Origin: Actinomycetes bacterium
GTDB lineage: Bacteria; Actinomycetota; CALGFH01
Assembly: GCA_036000965.1 (NCBI GenBank)
Contig: DASYUT010000323.1
Span: forward strand, 1 to 46,965
Direction of reading: 5' to 3'
DNA length: 46,965 nucleotides
Shown: in pieces, positions 8,033 to 15,748 of the stretch
Position numbering within the stretch: the stretch's first letter is position 1
Layout of the letters: every line of letters begins with the position of its first letter
The notes under the pieces: model-generated
Database searches by the model: none
What the model saw: only the letters and a program-made list of their open reading frames with translations
What the model was told of the DNA's origin: nothing
Translations under genes and position numbers: made by a program

Positions 8033-8644
8033 GTGGCCGCGCCCACCACCGCACCCGGTGTCGGTACCGGTACCGACACCGGGCCCTGGCTCGTGCTCGG
8101 GCTCGGCAACCCCGACGACGGGTACGCCAACACCAGGCACAACGCCGGCGCCATGGTGGTCACCCGGCTGGCCGAGCGGTACGGCCAGAAGCTCAAGAAG
8201 TCGCGCAACCGCGCCCGGGTCGCCGAGGTCCGCGAGGGCGGCACCCGTGTCGTGCTGGCCCGGCCCGACAGCTACGTGAACGACTCGGGCGGGCCCGCGT
8301 CCCTGCTCTCGCGGTACCACAAGGTGCCGGTGGAGCGGGTCGTGATCGTGCACGACGAGATCGACCTGGCCGAGGGCCGGCTCCAGGTCCGCCAGGGCGG
8401 CGGCACGGCCGGCCACAACGGCCTCAAGGACATCGTCAAGGCGCTCGGCTCGCCCGCGTTCTACCGCGTCAGGCTCGGCGTCGGCCGTCCCCCGGGCCGC
8501 CAGGACCCGGCCGACTACGTGCTGGAGCCGATCCCCAAGCGGATCGCGGAAGACTTCGGGGTGCTCGTCGAGCGGGGCGCCGACGCGGTCGTGGACGTGG
8601 TCACCCTCCCGCTCGAACGGGCCCAGGACCGCAACAACCGGTGA
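8033..8644 (+). CDS. pth: Peptidyl-tRNA hydrolase
   Basis: The enzyme releases peptides from peptidyl-tRNA that drops off stalled ribosomes, recycling tRNA in the cytoplasm. The 203-residue protein has normal length and the Pth signatures: WLVLGLGNPDDGYANTRHN with the catalytic His in TRHN, LARPDSYVNDSG, VIVHDEIDL with the conserved Asp, and GGGTAGHNGLKDI. The GTG at 8033 is the only in-frame ATG, GTG or TTG after the rplY stop that precedes LGLGNP with enough sequence, although no good Shine-Dalgarno lies before it; translation may be coupled to rplY, 47 bases upstream. A perfect 30-base palindrome lies just inside the start and encodes residues linking the start to the first beta strand. 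Confidence 0.93.
   Translation: MAAPTTAPGVGTGTDTGPWLVLGLGNPDDGYANTRHNAGAMVVTRLAERYGQKLKKSRNRARVAEVREGGTRVVLARPDSYVNDSGGPASLLSRYHKVPVERVVIVHDEIDLAEGRLQVRQGGGTAGHNGLKDIVKALGSPAFYRVRLGVGRPPGRQDPADYVLEPIPKRIAEDFGVLVERGADAVVDVVTLPLERAQDRNNR
8054..8083. repeat. Perfect 30-base palindrome within the 5' end of pth
   Basis: Bases 8054-8068 and 8069-8083 are exact reverse complements and contain a repeated ggtacc core. It lies 22 codons or fewer into pth and could form a stable mRNA hairpin or bind a dimeric protein. It may lower expression of pth relative to rplY; this is inference. Confidence 0.7.
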
Positions 8645-8721
8645 GCCGGGGGGGCCGGCGGCGCACCGCGACCCGGCCCAGGCAGGCAGGAACAGGCAGG
8701 CACGAAGGAGGACCCGCCAGC

Positions 8722-9492
8722 ATGCCGGTGCTCCAGATCCACGGGCTGGCCAAGCGCTTCGGCGGCAAGGCCGCGGTCGCGGGCATCGACCTCGAGATCG
8801 AGCCGGGGGTGTTCTACGGCCTGGTCGGCCCGAACGGGGCGGGCAAGACCACCACGATCCGCATGAGCGTCGGCATGCTGCGTCCCGACGCCGGCAGGGT
8901 CCTGGTCGACGGCGTGGACCTGTGGCGGGACCCGGTGCGGGCCAAGGCGCGCCTCGGGGTGCTGCCCGACACCCTCAACCTCTACGAGCGGCTGACCGGC
9001 GCCGAGTACGTCGACTTCGCCGGCCACATGCAGCGCCTGCCCGGCCCCGAGGTGGCCAGGCGCCGGGACGAGCTGCTCGGCGTGCTCGGCCTCGAGCGGG
9101 ACGCCGGCCGCCTGATCGCCGACTACTCCCAGGGCATGCGCAAGAAGGTGGCGCTGGCCGCGGCGATCATCCACTCGCCCAGGGTGCTCTTCCTGGACGA
9201 GCCGTTCGAGTCGGTCGACCCCATCTCGGCCCGCACGATGTCGGAGGTGCTGCGCCGGGTGGTGGCCGGCGGGGCCGCAGTGGTGATGACCTCCCACGTG
9301 ATGGCGCTGGTGGAGCGGACCTCCGACCTGGTCGGCGTGATCCACGAGGGTCGCCTGGTGACCCAGGGGAGCGTCGAGGGGCTCTGCCGCCGGCACGGCG
9401 TGGCAGACCTCGACGAGCTGTTCTACCGCCTGATCGGGGTGGAGAGCCTGGCCGCATCGGACCTGGCATGGTTGGCCGCATCGTCTGGCTGA
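8722..9492 (+). CDS. ABC transporter ATP-binding protein
   Basis: The 256-residue ATPase subunit has all the expected motifs: Walker A GPNGAGKTT (36-44), the Q-loop region at GVLPDTLNLYERL (about 79-91), signature YSQGMRKK (135-142, the variant seen in ABC-2 type exporters), Walker B VLFLDEP (155-161) with catalytic Glu160, and switch His192 in TSHVM. It should power the permease encoded next, whose ATG overlaps its last 25 bases (translational coupling). AAGGAGGA lies before the ATG at 8722. The substrate is unknown; drugs, lipids or bacteriocin-like compounds are typical for this class. Confidence 0.92.
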   Translation: MPVLQIHGLAKRFGGKAAVAGIDLEIEPGVFYGLVGPNGAGKTTTIRMSVGMLRPDAGRVLVDGVDLWRDPVRAKARLGVLPDTLNLYERLTGAEYVDFAGHMQRLPGPEVARRRDELLGVLGLERDAGRLIADYSQGMRKKVALAAAIIHSPRVLFLDEPFESVDPISARTMSEVLRRVVAGGAAVVMTSHVMALVERTSDLVGVIHEGRLVTQGSVEGLCRRHGVADLDELFYRLIGVESLAASDLAWLAASSG

Positions 9493-11126
9493 AGTGGCGC
9501 CTGGCCGCTGGCGCGGTGGCGCGGGACTGGCGCCGGGCCCTGGCCCTGGTGCTCGCCCTGGTCGGGCTGCTGCCGATCGCCCTGCTGCTGGCCATCGGCA
9601 CCCTGGTCGCCTACCGCCGCCTGAGCCCCGACGCCGCCCGCGAGCTGCTGTTCACCGTGTTCTTCACCGTCTGGGTCCTGTGGCTGCTGCTCCCGGCGAT
9701 GGCGGTGAGCCTGACCGAGGGGCTCTCTCCGGCCCGCCTGGCCGTGTATCCCGTCGCCGGCTGGGAACTCTTGACCGGACTGCTCGCGGCGAGCGCGTTC
9801 GGCCTGCCCACTCTGCTCGGCGGCCTGTTCTTCCTGGCCGCCCTGGCCGGCTTCGGAGCGGGGCCGCTGGTCTGGCTCGGCGTGCTGCTCGGGCTCGCCC
9901 ACGTCCTGGTCGGCAACCAGGCACTGGTCACCCTCGCCTCCGGGTTCCTGCGCAACCGGCGCACCCGCGACCTGGTCGCGCTCCTGGTCCCCGTGGTGGC
10001 CGCCTCCCTCTGGCTGATGGTGCGCTTCGCCGAGGCCGACCCGTTCGGCGGCGCAGCCGGCGGCGCGGCGGCCGGGGACGCCCAGGGGCCGGGCAGCCCG
10101 CTGCTCTCGCTCGGGCCGTCGCGCTTCCTGCAGTTCACCCCGCCCGGGACCGCCGCCCGGGTGGTCGAGCGCGCGGCCGCCGCCGACGTGCCCGGGGCGC
10201 TCGCCTGGGCGCTGGCCTCCGCGGCCTTCCTGGCCGCCTCGGTCGCCCTGTGGCGCATGGCCCTGCGCCGGGCGATGACCGGGTCGCCGGCCAGCGGGGA
10301 CCAGCCCGGCCCGGGGTCGCGCCGGCGCGGACTGCTCGGCGCCAGGACCAGGGGCGTCGGCGGGTCGGTCATCGCCAGGGGCGTCGGCGGGCCGGCGCTC
10401 GCCTTGGCCGCCAAGGACCTCCGCTACGCCTGGCGCGCACCCCGGCTCCGGGCGGCCTGGGCCTCGGCCGTGGTCACCTCGCTCGTGCTGGTGGCGGCCG
10501 GTCTGGTCAGGGGCAGGGTGGGGCTCGGGCCACGCGAGCTCGAGCCGGCCCTGCTGCTGCCCACGGTGGTGCTGTTCGGCACCCTGAACGTCGGCTTCAA
10601 CGCGTTCGGCTGGGAGGGCCATCCGCTCGCCCAGCTGCTGGCCGCGCCGGTGCACGCGCGCGAGCTGCTGCTCGGCAAGCACCTGGCCCTGGGCGCCGTG
10701 CTGCTGGCCGGTGTGGCCGGGGTGGGCGCGATCCTCGCCGCCGTCACCGGCCGGGTGGGGGAGAGCCTGGTCGGGCTGGCCGCCGCCCCGGCCACGCTGG
10801 GCGTGGCGCTGGCCGTGGGCGGGCTCTGCTCGGCCCTGCTGCCCTACCCGGTGCCCGACGACGACGCGAACCTGCTGGCCACGTCCGAGCGGCAGGGGTG
10901 CACGGTGGCGCTGTTCCAGCTCGCCGCCTTCGCGGTCGTGTCGGTCCTGCTCGTCCCGGTGGCGGCGGCCGTGGCCTGGCCCCTGTTCGCCGGCCGCGCC
11001 TGGTGGGCGCTCACCCTGCCGCTGGCCACCGGCTACGGCCTCGCCGCCTACGCCGTCGCCCTGCTCCTGGCGGCCGCCCTGTTCGAGCGCCGCGGCCCCG
11101 AGATCCTCGCCGCCACCCGCCCCTAG
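9468..11126 (+). CDS. ABC-2-like transporter permease
   Basis: The 552-residue integral membrane protein has about 12 hydrophobic segments in two groups, split by a polar central region (about 275-305) that contains a short repeated element (RGVGGS and RGVGGP). The first segments include ALALVLALVGLLPIALLLAI and FTVWVLWLLLPAMAVSLTEG. It overlaps the ATPase gene by 25 bases, so the two form one exporter. No substrate-binding protein is present nearby. The ATG at 9468 fits the start of the hydrophobic region (MVGRIVWLKWRLAAG). A GGCGCCGG-rich segment and a short hairpin (11169-11186) follow the gene. Confidence 0.8.
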   Translation: MVGRIVWLKWRLAAGAVARDWRRALALVLALVGLLPIALLLAIGTLVAYRRLSPDAARELLFTVFFTVWVLWLLLPAMAVSLTEGLSPARLAVYPVAGWELLTGLLAASAFGLPTLLGGLFFLAALAGFGAGPLVWLGVLLGLAHVLVGNQALVTLASGFLRNRRTRDLVALLVPVVAASLWLMVRFAEADPFGGAAGGAAAGDAQGPGSPLLSLGPSRFLQFTPPGTAARVVERAAAADVPGALAWALASAAFLAASVALWRMALRRAMTGSPASGDQPGPGSRRRGLLGARTRGVGGSVIARGVGGPALALAAKDLRYAWRAPRLRAAWASAVVTSLVLVAAGLVRGRVGLGPRELEPALLLPTVVLFGTLNVGFNAFGWEGHPLAQLLAAPVHARELLLGKHLALGAVLLAGVAGVGAILAAVTGRVGESLVGLAAAPATLGVALAVGGLCSALLPYPVPDDDANLLATSERQGCTVALFQLAAFAVVSVLLVPVAAAVAWPLFAGRAWWALTLPLATGYGLAAYAVALLLAAALFERRGPEILAATRP

Positions 11127-11154
11127 GATCTCCGGCGGCCCGGCGCCGGCGCGG

Positions 11155-11186
11155 TAGGCTCAGTGGGCGCCGAGGGAGCCCTCGGC
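11155..11186 (+). promoter_or_regulatory. Candidate promoter -10 and leader hairpin before the dehydratase gene
   Basis: TAGGCT at 11155-11160 could be a -10 element; no good -35 precedes it. It is followed by an 8-base inverted repeat gccgaggg/ccctcggc (11169-11186) with a two-base spacer. The hairpin may be the end of the ABC operon transcript or part of the dehydratase leader. Confidence 0.35.
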
Positions 11187-11211
11187 GGGGGACAAACGAG
11201 AGGAGCACGGG

Positions 11212-12168
11212 GTGGACGCAGACGCGGTACGGTCGGCGGCGGCGCGCATCGCCGGCCGGGTGCACCGCACCCCGGTGGTCACCTCGGCCACCCTGGACCG
11301 CCGCACGGGCGCGACGGTGCTGCTCAAGAACGAGGCGGTCCAGAAGACCGGCTCGTTCAAGGCCCGCGGCGCGCTCAACCGGCTCATCACCCTGCCCGAC
11401 GCCGACCGCGAGCGCGGGCTCGTGGCCGTCTCGGCCGGCAACCACGCTGGCGCCCTGGCCTGGGCCGCGGCCCAGGTGGGGGCGAAGGCCACAGTGGTCA
11501 TGCCGCGCACCGCCCCCGCGACCAAGGTTGCCGCCTGCCGCGACTACGGCGCCGACGTGGTGCTCCACGGGGAGACCACGGTGGAGTCGTTCGCCGAGTG
11601 CGAGCGGCTGCAGCAGGAACGCGGCCTGTACTTCGTGCACCCGTTCGACGACCCTGAGATCGTGGCCGGCCAGGGCACGGCAGGGCTGGAGCTGGTCGAG
11701 GGCGCCGGTCCGGTCGACCTCTGGGTCTGCTGCGTCGGCGGGGGCGGGCTGATCTGCGGCACGGCCCTGGCCGTGCGCGACGCCAACCCCGGGTGCCGGG
11801 TCCTCGGGGTCGAGCCGGAGGGGGCCGCCGCGCTCACCGCCGCCCTGGCCGCCGGCCACCCGGTGCCGGTCGTGCCCCGCTCGGTGGCCGACGGGCTCTG
11901 CGCGCCGTTCGCCGGGCCGGTCACCCTCCCGCTGTTCCGCGAGGTCGTCGACGAGGTCGTGCTCGTGACCGACGGCGAGATCCTGGCCGCGGTGCGCTTC
12001 GTGATGGAACGGATGAAGGTCGTGGTCGAGCCGGCCGGCGCGGCGGCGGTCGCCGCCCTGCTCACCGGCCGAGCCGGGGACGTGGCCGGCGCGCGGGTGG
12101 GGGCCATCCTGTCGGGTGGCAACGTCGACCTCGGGGTGGTCGTCCCCCGGTTCCCCGCCGATGCTTGA
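11212..12168 (+). CDS. PLP-dependent threonine/serine dehydratase (catabolic type, no ACT domain)
   Basis: The 318-residue fold-type II PLP enzyme has the Schiff-base Lys50 in KTGSFKARGA, the SAGNHAGALAWAA substrate loop, the GGGGL phosphate-binding loop (in CCVGGGGLICG) and a C-terminal SGGNVDL. Enzymes of this type deaminate L-threonine or L-serine to 2-oxo acids; serine racemase and threo-3-hydroxyaspartate dehydratase share the fold and cannot be excluded. No ACT regulatory domain is present, which points to catabolism rather than isoleucine synthesis. The GTG start at 11212 has GAGAGGAG upstream. Next to a glycine/sarcosine/methylamine-type island, it could consume serine made from one-carbon units; that link is inference. 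Confidence 0.87.
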   Translation: MDADAVRSAAARIAGRVHRTPVVTSATLDRRTGATVLLKNEAVQKTGSFKARGALNRLITLPDADRERGLVAVSAGNHAGALAWAAAQVGAKATVVMPRTAPATKVAACRDYGADVVLHGETTVESFAECERLQQERGLYFVHPFDDPEIVAGQGTAGLELVEGAGPVDLWVCCVGGGGLICGTALAVRDANPGCRVLGVEPEGAAALTAALAAGHPVPVVPRSVADGLCAPFAGPVTLPLFREVVDEVVLVTDGEILAAVRFVMERMKVVVEPAGAAAVAALLTGRAGDVAGARVGAILSGGNVDLGVVVPRFPADA

Positions 12169-12211
12169 TGCCTTTGCGCGAAGCACCTGCTCAGACCAAG
12201 CCGGCGGGCGC

Positions 12212-13045
12212 TCAGGCGAACGGGTCCGGGGAGGGGATGACAGCGCCGGTGGGCGCGCCCAGGTTGCGCGACAGCTCGCCGGCGCGGGGGAGCAGCAGGT
12301 CCAGGGCCCGGCGCATGCCGATGCGGTCGAAGCGTTCGGCGGGCCCCTCGATGGCCAGGGCGGCGATGGCCCTGCCCGTCGCGTTCTCGACCGGCGCGGC
12401 GATCACGTTGACGCCGGGCTGGTGCTCACCCTCGGTGACGGCATAGCCCAGCCTGCGGATCTCGGCGAGCTGGGAGCGCAGCGCGGCCGGGTCGGTCACG
12501 GTCCGCGGGGCGAGCCGGTCCAGGGCGCGGCCCAGCTCGGCCTCGGAGACCTCGTCCGGGGCGTGGGCGAGCAGCACCTTGCCGTCCGCGGTGGCGTGCA
12601 GCGGCCGGCGCATGTTGAGCCAGGCGAGCTGCGGTGCCGACCGCCGGCTCGGTACCACGTCGACCAGGGTGGCCGTGGCCTGGCCGCGCACGTCCAGCAC
12701 GACCGTCTCGCCCGTGCCCTCCTCCAACAGGTAGAGGGTGCGGCGGGCGACCTGGCGGAGCTCGCGCTCGCCGGCGGCGACCGCCACCGGCGCCGAGCTG
12801 GCCAGGCGGACGGCGCCCAGGCCCATCCGGTACCGGCCGGTCACCGGGTCGCGGGCGGCGAGCTGGGCGGCCACCAGCGAGGCGAGCAGCCGGGAGGCCG
12901 TGCTCGGGTCGACGCCAAGGCGCTCCGACGCCTCCACCACCCCGAGGCCGGCTTCGCCGTCCTCGTCGGCCAGCATCCACAGCAGCGCCAAGCCGCGGTC
13001 GACCGACTGCACGGTCCGTGTGGCGGGCTTTCCGGTACGCGGCAC
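12212..13045 (-). CDS. IclR-family transcriptional regulator
   Basis: The 277-residue protein has an N-terminal winged HTH (about 14-75: TRTVQSVDRGLALLWMLA, then LGVDPSTASRLLASL) and a C-terminal IclR effector domain containing PLHATADGKVLLAHAP, LGYAVTEGEHQPGVNVIAAPV and AIAALAIEGP. IclR proteins bind small carbon compounds and control catabolic operons, often divergent ones. The GTG at 13045 is chosen because GGGGGA lies five bases upstream and the frame begins with the family's usual basic head. It diverges from the flavin reductase gene with 85 bases between them, so the flavin reductase and perhaps the permease are likely targets. Confidence 0.9.
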   Translation of the reverse strand: MPRTGKPATRTVQSVDRGLALLWMLADEDGEAGLGVVEASERLGVDPSTASRLLASLVAAQLAARDPVTGRYRMGLGAVRLASSAPVAVAAGERELRQVARRTLYLLEEGTGETVVLDVRGQATATLVDVVPSRRSAPQLAWLNMRRPLHATADGKVLLAHAPDEVSEAELGRALDRLAPRTVTDPAALRSQLAEIRRLGYAVTEGEHQPGVNVIAAPVENATGRAIAALAIEGPAERFDRIGMRRALDLLLPRAGELSRNLGAPTGAVIPSPDPFA

Positions 13046-13086
13046 TTGTGTCCCCCTGCGCGACACGCTAGGCTTTTGGGTGAGCC

Positions 13087-13119
13087 GCAATAGCAATTGG
13101 CTCCTTGGCAATAATAGCA
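13087..13119. promoter_or_regulatory. AT-rich element with repeated GCAATA between IclR and flavin reductase genes
   Basis: In an otherwise very GC-rich region this short stretch contains gcaatagca (13087-13095) and gcaataatagca (13108-13119), 21 bases apart, with caattg and ttggcaat between them. The site spans the divergent control region and may be the IclR operator. The assignment is by position only. Confidence 0.4.
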
Positions 13120-13130
13120 GAGGAGGTCCG

Positions 13131-13715
13131 TTGCTCGCCCACCAGGAGGACACTGGCCGGGAGGTCCTCGACCACCGTGCCGGCGTGCCGCACGCCGACC
13201 TCGGCGCCGACGCCGCTCCGGTCGAGCTCGACGAGGACGCCGAGCGGATCGCCGTCGAGGACTTCAAGCGCGCCGCTGGCTCGTTCATCACCGGGGTGAC
13301 CGTGGTGACCACCCGGGCGCCCGACGGCAAGCTCATGGGCTTCACCGCCAACTCGTTCACGTCGGTGTCGCTCGACCCGCCGCTCGTGCTCGTCTGCCTG
13401 CACCGCAACGCGCCCAGCCTGCAGGCCTTCCAGGTCGGGTGCGGCTACGCCATCAACGTGCTCAGCGCCGACCAGGAATGGGTCTCCCGCCACTTCGCGC
13501 GGCCCTCGGACGACAAGTTCGCCTCGGTGCCCTACTGGATCGGGGCGACCGGGGCACCGCTCATCGAGGGGTGCATCGCGCACATCGACTGCTCGCTCGA
13601 GGTCTCCTACGACGGCGGCGACCACGTGATCCTGCTCGGCAGGGTGCAGAGCGTGGCCACCGACGACGGCTCCCCGCTGATCTTCCACCGTAGCCGGTAC
13701 CTGCGGGCCGTGTAG
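13131..13715 (+). CDS. Flavin reductase-like FMN-binding protein
   Basis: The 194-residue protein belongs to the split-barrel flavin reductase family (HpaC/DIM6/NTAB type). Motifs: FKRAAGSFITGVTVVTTR, MGFTANSFTSVSLDPPLVLVC (FMN binding), YAINVLSADQEWVSRHFA, and a C-terminal HVILLGRVQSV with PLIFHRSRY. Members use NAD(P)H to reduce free FMN or FAD for a partner monooxygenase in the cytoplasm. A TTG start at 13131 is chosen because GAGGAGG lies four bases before it and no ATG or GTG is better placed. The N-terminal ~35 residues are an acidic extension. No oxygenase component is directly adjacent; the nearest candidate is the acyl-CoA-dehydrogenase-fold protein at 23095. Confidence 0.88.
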   Translation: MLAHQEDTGREVLDHRAGVPHADLGADAAPVELDEDAERIAVEDFKRAAGSFITGVTVVTTRAPDGKLMGFTANSFTSVSLDPPLVLVCLHRNAPSLQAFQVGCGYAINVLSADQEWVSRHFARPSDDKFASVPYWIGATGAPLIEGCIAHIDCSLEVSYDGGDHVILLGRVQSVATDDGSPLIFHRSRYLRAV

Positions 13716-14023
13716 GAGCTACGCAGGAGCTACGTAACGAGCTGCTAGGTGCGCGCTGGCGCAGGCGCTATGGTATGGCCCGTTTGGCCCCCTATCGTCG
13801 GAGGTGGCCTGGCCACCAGAGAGGATGAGCCGTCTTGGCCTGCTCGGGCACGCGCCTCAGCCGCTCCCCGCCGGACTGACGCCACGCACCGGCACGCCTC
13901 CTGACGGCAGCCGGGGTCGCCGCGCACCCGACCCCGACCCGGACCGAGGGGTCCGTGCCCGCTCGTGGTCCCTGCCAGCTAGTGCAACGCCCCCAACCTT
14001 CTGACACCGGCGGGAGAAGGACC
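13716..14023 (+). other. 308-base leader of the permease gene, with hairpins but no gene
   Basis: No coding signal is seen. The stretch starts with two copies of aggagctacg just after the flavin reductase stop. A TATGGT at 13769-13774 could be a -10 element, without a clear -35. Downstream are two adjacent GC hairpins: ggggtcg/cgacccc (about 13914-13936) and cggacc/ggtccg around a gagg loop (about 13940-13955). GGGAGAAGG precedes the ATG at 14024. No known riboswitch consensus was recognised. Confidence 0.4.
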
Positions 14024-15529
14024 ATGGATCATGTTGCCCCAGCACAAGGCGGCGTCGTCGAGGTCGACGACCGCCAGTTGCTGAAGCTGCTCCACTGGTA
14101 CGACGGCTTCGTCGTCTGCCTGGCCAACCCCGGCTTCCTCATCGCCAGCCTCGGAGCCTCCATCGGCTCGCTCGGCGCGTGGGGAGCCTTCGCCCTGTGG
14201 ACCGCGTCGATGCTGATCGCGGTCGTGCAGAACAAGGTGTACACCGAGCCGGCCACGATGTTCCCCGACCGCGCGGGCGGCATCCCGATCTACGCCCACG
14301 AGGGCTGGCGGCGGTACTTCACCCTGGCCGGGCCGATGGCGGCGCTCGGCTACTGGGCCGGCTGGACGGTCGTGCTCGCGATCAACGGCCTCGTGATCGG
14401 CGGGCTCATCCACGCCCAGTGGTTCGCAGACGCCACCTGGGAGACCAGCATCCTCGGCGTGACCCTCACGTTCCCGCGGGTCGTCGCCATCGTGCTCATC
14501 GTGGCCGTGTGGGTGCTGAACACGCTGGGCGTCAAGCCGGCTGTGTGGGTCGCCTACGTGACCGGCGCGCTGCTGCTCATCCCGCTCGTGCTGTTCATGT
14601 TCGTCCCCTACCTCACCGGTGACTTCCACGGCTCCAACCTCACCTGGGAGATCGACGCCGCAGGCACGACGTGGGACAGCTGGCGGCTGGCCCTGGTGTG
14701 GCTCTACCTGATGGCCTGGTCGTCGTATGGCGTGGAGGCGGCGGCCACGTTCGCGCCGGAGTACAAGGACTCCGAGCGCGACACGGCGCTCGCCCTGCGC
14801 CGGTCCGCGATGTTCTCGCTGGTGGTGTACGCGCTCCTCCCTATCGGGGTGGGCGGCGTGCTGCCGGGCAGCGAGATCGCCAAGGGGGCGCTGGACTACA
14901 CCTTCTACGTCACCGAGCTCAACCAGATAGTCGGGGTGGGTGCCAACCTGGTGATCCCGCTGCTCATCGCGGCGTTCATCCTGGCCATGAACACGGCCAC
15001 CATGGACGGCTCCCGGGCCCTGTACGGGATCTCCAAGTCGGGCATGACGGTCCGGTGGCTCGGGCATCTCAACCGCTTCCACGTGCCGGCCCGGGCGATG
15101 ACCGTCGACATGGTCGTCAACGTCGTCGCGGTGCTCGTGCTGAACTCCACCATCGCCATCCTGGCCGCCAGCAACCTCGGCTACGTCCTGTGTCACGTGT
15201 TCGCGCTGTCGGCCATCCTGCTGCTGCGGCGGGACCGGCCCGACTGGCCGCGACCGCTGCGCCTGGCGCCCGTGTGGCTCTACGCGGCGGGGATCCTTGC
15301 CGTGGTCAACCTGGTGTTCCTGCTCATCGGCGCCCCCTCGTTCGAGCTCACCGGCTACGGCAGCTTCAAGGAGCTGCTGATCGGGATCGTGACGCTCGTC
15401 GTGGCCATCCTGCTCTACGTCTACCGGCGGGTCGTCGAGGACAAGCTGCCGTTCCGGCTCCAGGACAACACCCCGGCCGTCCCGGCCCAGGCCGACCGGT
15501 CGGCGACGGAGGCCGCGCCGCCGAGCTAG
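14024..15529 (+). CDS. APC-family amino acid/amine permease
   Basis: The 501-residue integral membrane protein has about 12 transmembrane helices. Helix 1 contains VVCLANPGFLIASLGASIGSLGAWG, with the small-residue break typical of the APC superfamily. YAHEGWRRYFTLAGPMAALGYW, ATFAPEYKDSERDT and MDGSRALYGISKSGM follow at family-typical positions (loops 2-3, 6-7 and 8). It probably imports an amino acid, amine or methylated amine by cation symport. Its location just before the ligase and glutamate-synthase-like operon makes an N-methyl compound a reasonable substrate guess. The ATG at 14024 has GGGAGAAGG upstream. A strong terminator-like inverted repeat (15542-15595) follows the stop. No binding protein is needed for this class. 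Confidence 0.87.
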   Translation: MDHVAPAQGGVVEVDDRQLLKLLHWYDGFVVCLANPGFLIASLGASIGSLGAWGAFALWTASMLIAVVQNKVYTEPATMFPDRAGGIPIYAHEGWRRYFTLAGPMAALGYWAGWTVVLAINGLVIGGLIHAQWFADATWETSILGVTLTFPRVVAIVLIVAVWVLNTLGVKPAVWVAYVTGALLLIPLVLFMFVPYLTGDFHGSNLTWEIDAAGTTWDSWRLALVWLYLMAWSSYGVEAAATFAPEYKDSERDTALALRRSAMFSLVVYALLPIGVGGVLPGSEIAKGALDYTFYVTELNQIVGVGANLVIPLLIAAFILAMNTATMDGSRALYGISKSGMTVRWLGHLNRFHVPARAMTVDMVVNVVAVLVLNSTIAILAASNLGYVLCHVFALSAILLLRRDRPDWPRPLRLAPVWLYAAGILAVVNLVFLLIGAPSFELTGYGSFKELLIGIVTLVVAILLYVYRRVVEDKLPFRLQDNTPAVPAQADRSATEAAPPS

Positions 15530-15541
15530 GCGGACGAGCAT

Positions 15542-15595
15542 CCTCGCCCCAGTGGGCGGCAGACCGGTCCCGTCCAGGCCCCCACTGGGGCGAGG
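15542..15595 (+). terminator. Terminator-like hairpin after the permease gene
   Basis: Arms 15542-15556 (cctcgccccagtggg) and 15581-15595 are perfect 15-base reverse complements around a 24-base loop, starting 12 bases after the permease stop. It separates the permease from the following operon. Confidence 0.7.
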
Positions 15596-15635
15596 GGCGA
15601 GCCCCCGGCTCGCAGGCTCGCAGGCTCGCAGGCAA

Positions 15636-15710
15636 GGACGAACGACGGAAGAGGCAAGGACGAACGACACAACAGGCAAGGACGAACGACAACAGGTGAG
15701 GACGAACGAC
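15636..15710. repeat. Four phased direct repeats of GGACGAACGAC
   Basis: Exact 11-base copies lie at 15636-15646, 15658-15668, 15680-15690 and 15700-15710. The periods are 22, 22 and 20 bases, about two DNA helical turns, and the wider unit is approximately aggcaaggacgaacgacana. They are followed by two related gaggtcgtatcg/gaggtccgtatcg elements, and preceded by three copies of ctcgcagg. This is an iteron- or operator-like array upstream of the zinc-ribbon gene and the ligase operon. Confidence 0.8.
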
Positions 15711-15748
15711 AGAAGAGGTCGTATCGCTCGACAGAGAGGTCCGTATCG

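Noticed and set aside
12738-13093. Long open frames antisense to or overlapping real genes, here and in many other places (for example opposite the FAD/ACAD/GcvT genes at 23074-26802)
   Set aside because: High GC makes stop codons rare in all frames. These translations are Arg/Pro/Ala/Gly-rich without family motifs, and the opposite frames carry recognisable proteins.
13716-14023. A known riboswitch (glycine, SAM, ydaO, guanidine, TPP, cobalamin)
   Set aside because: Hairpins are present, but none of the conserved core sequences of these classes was found.
15636-15710. The four phased repeats as a CRISPR array
   Set aside because: The repeat is only 11 bases and the spacers 9-11 bases and similar to each other; no cas genes are nearby.
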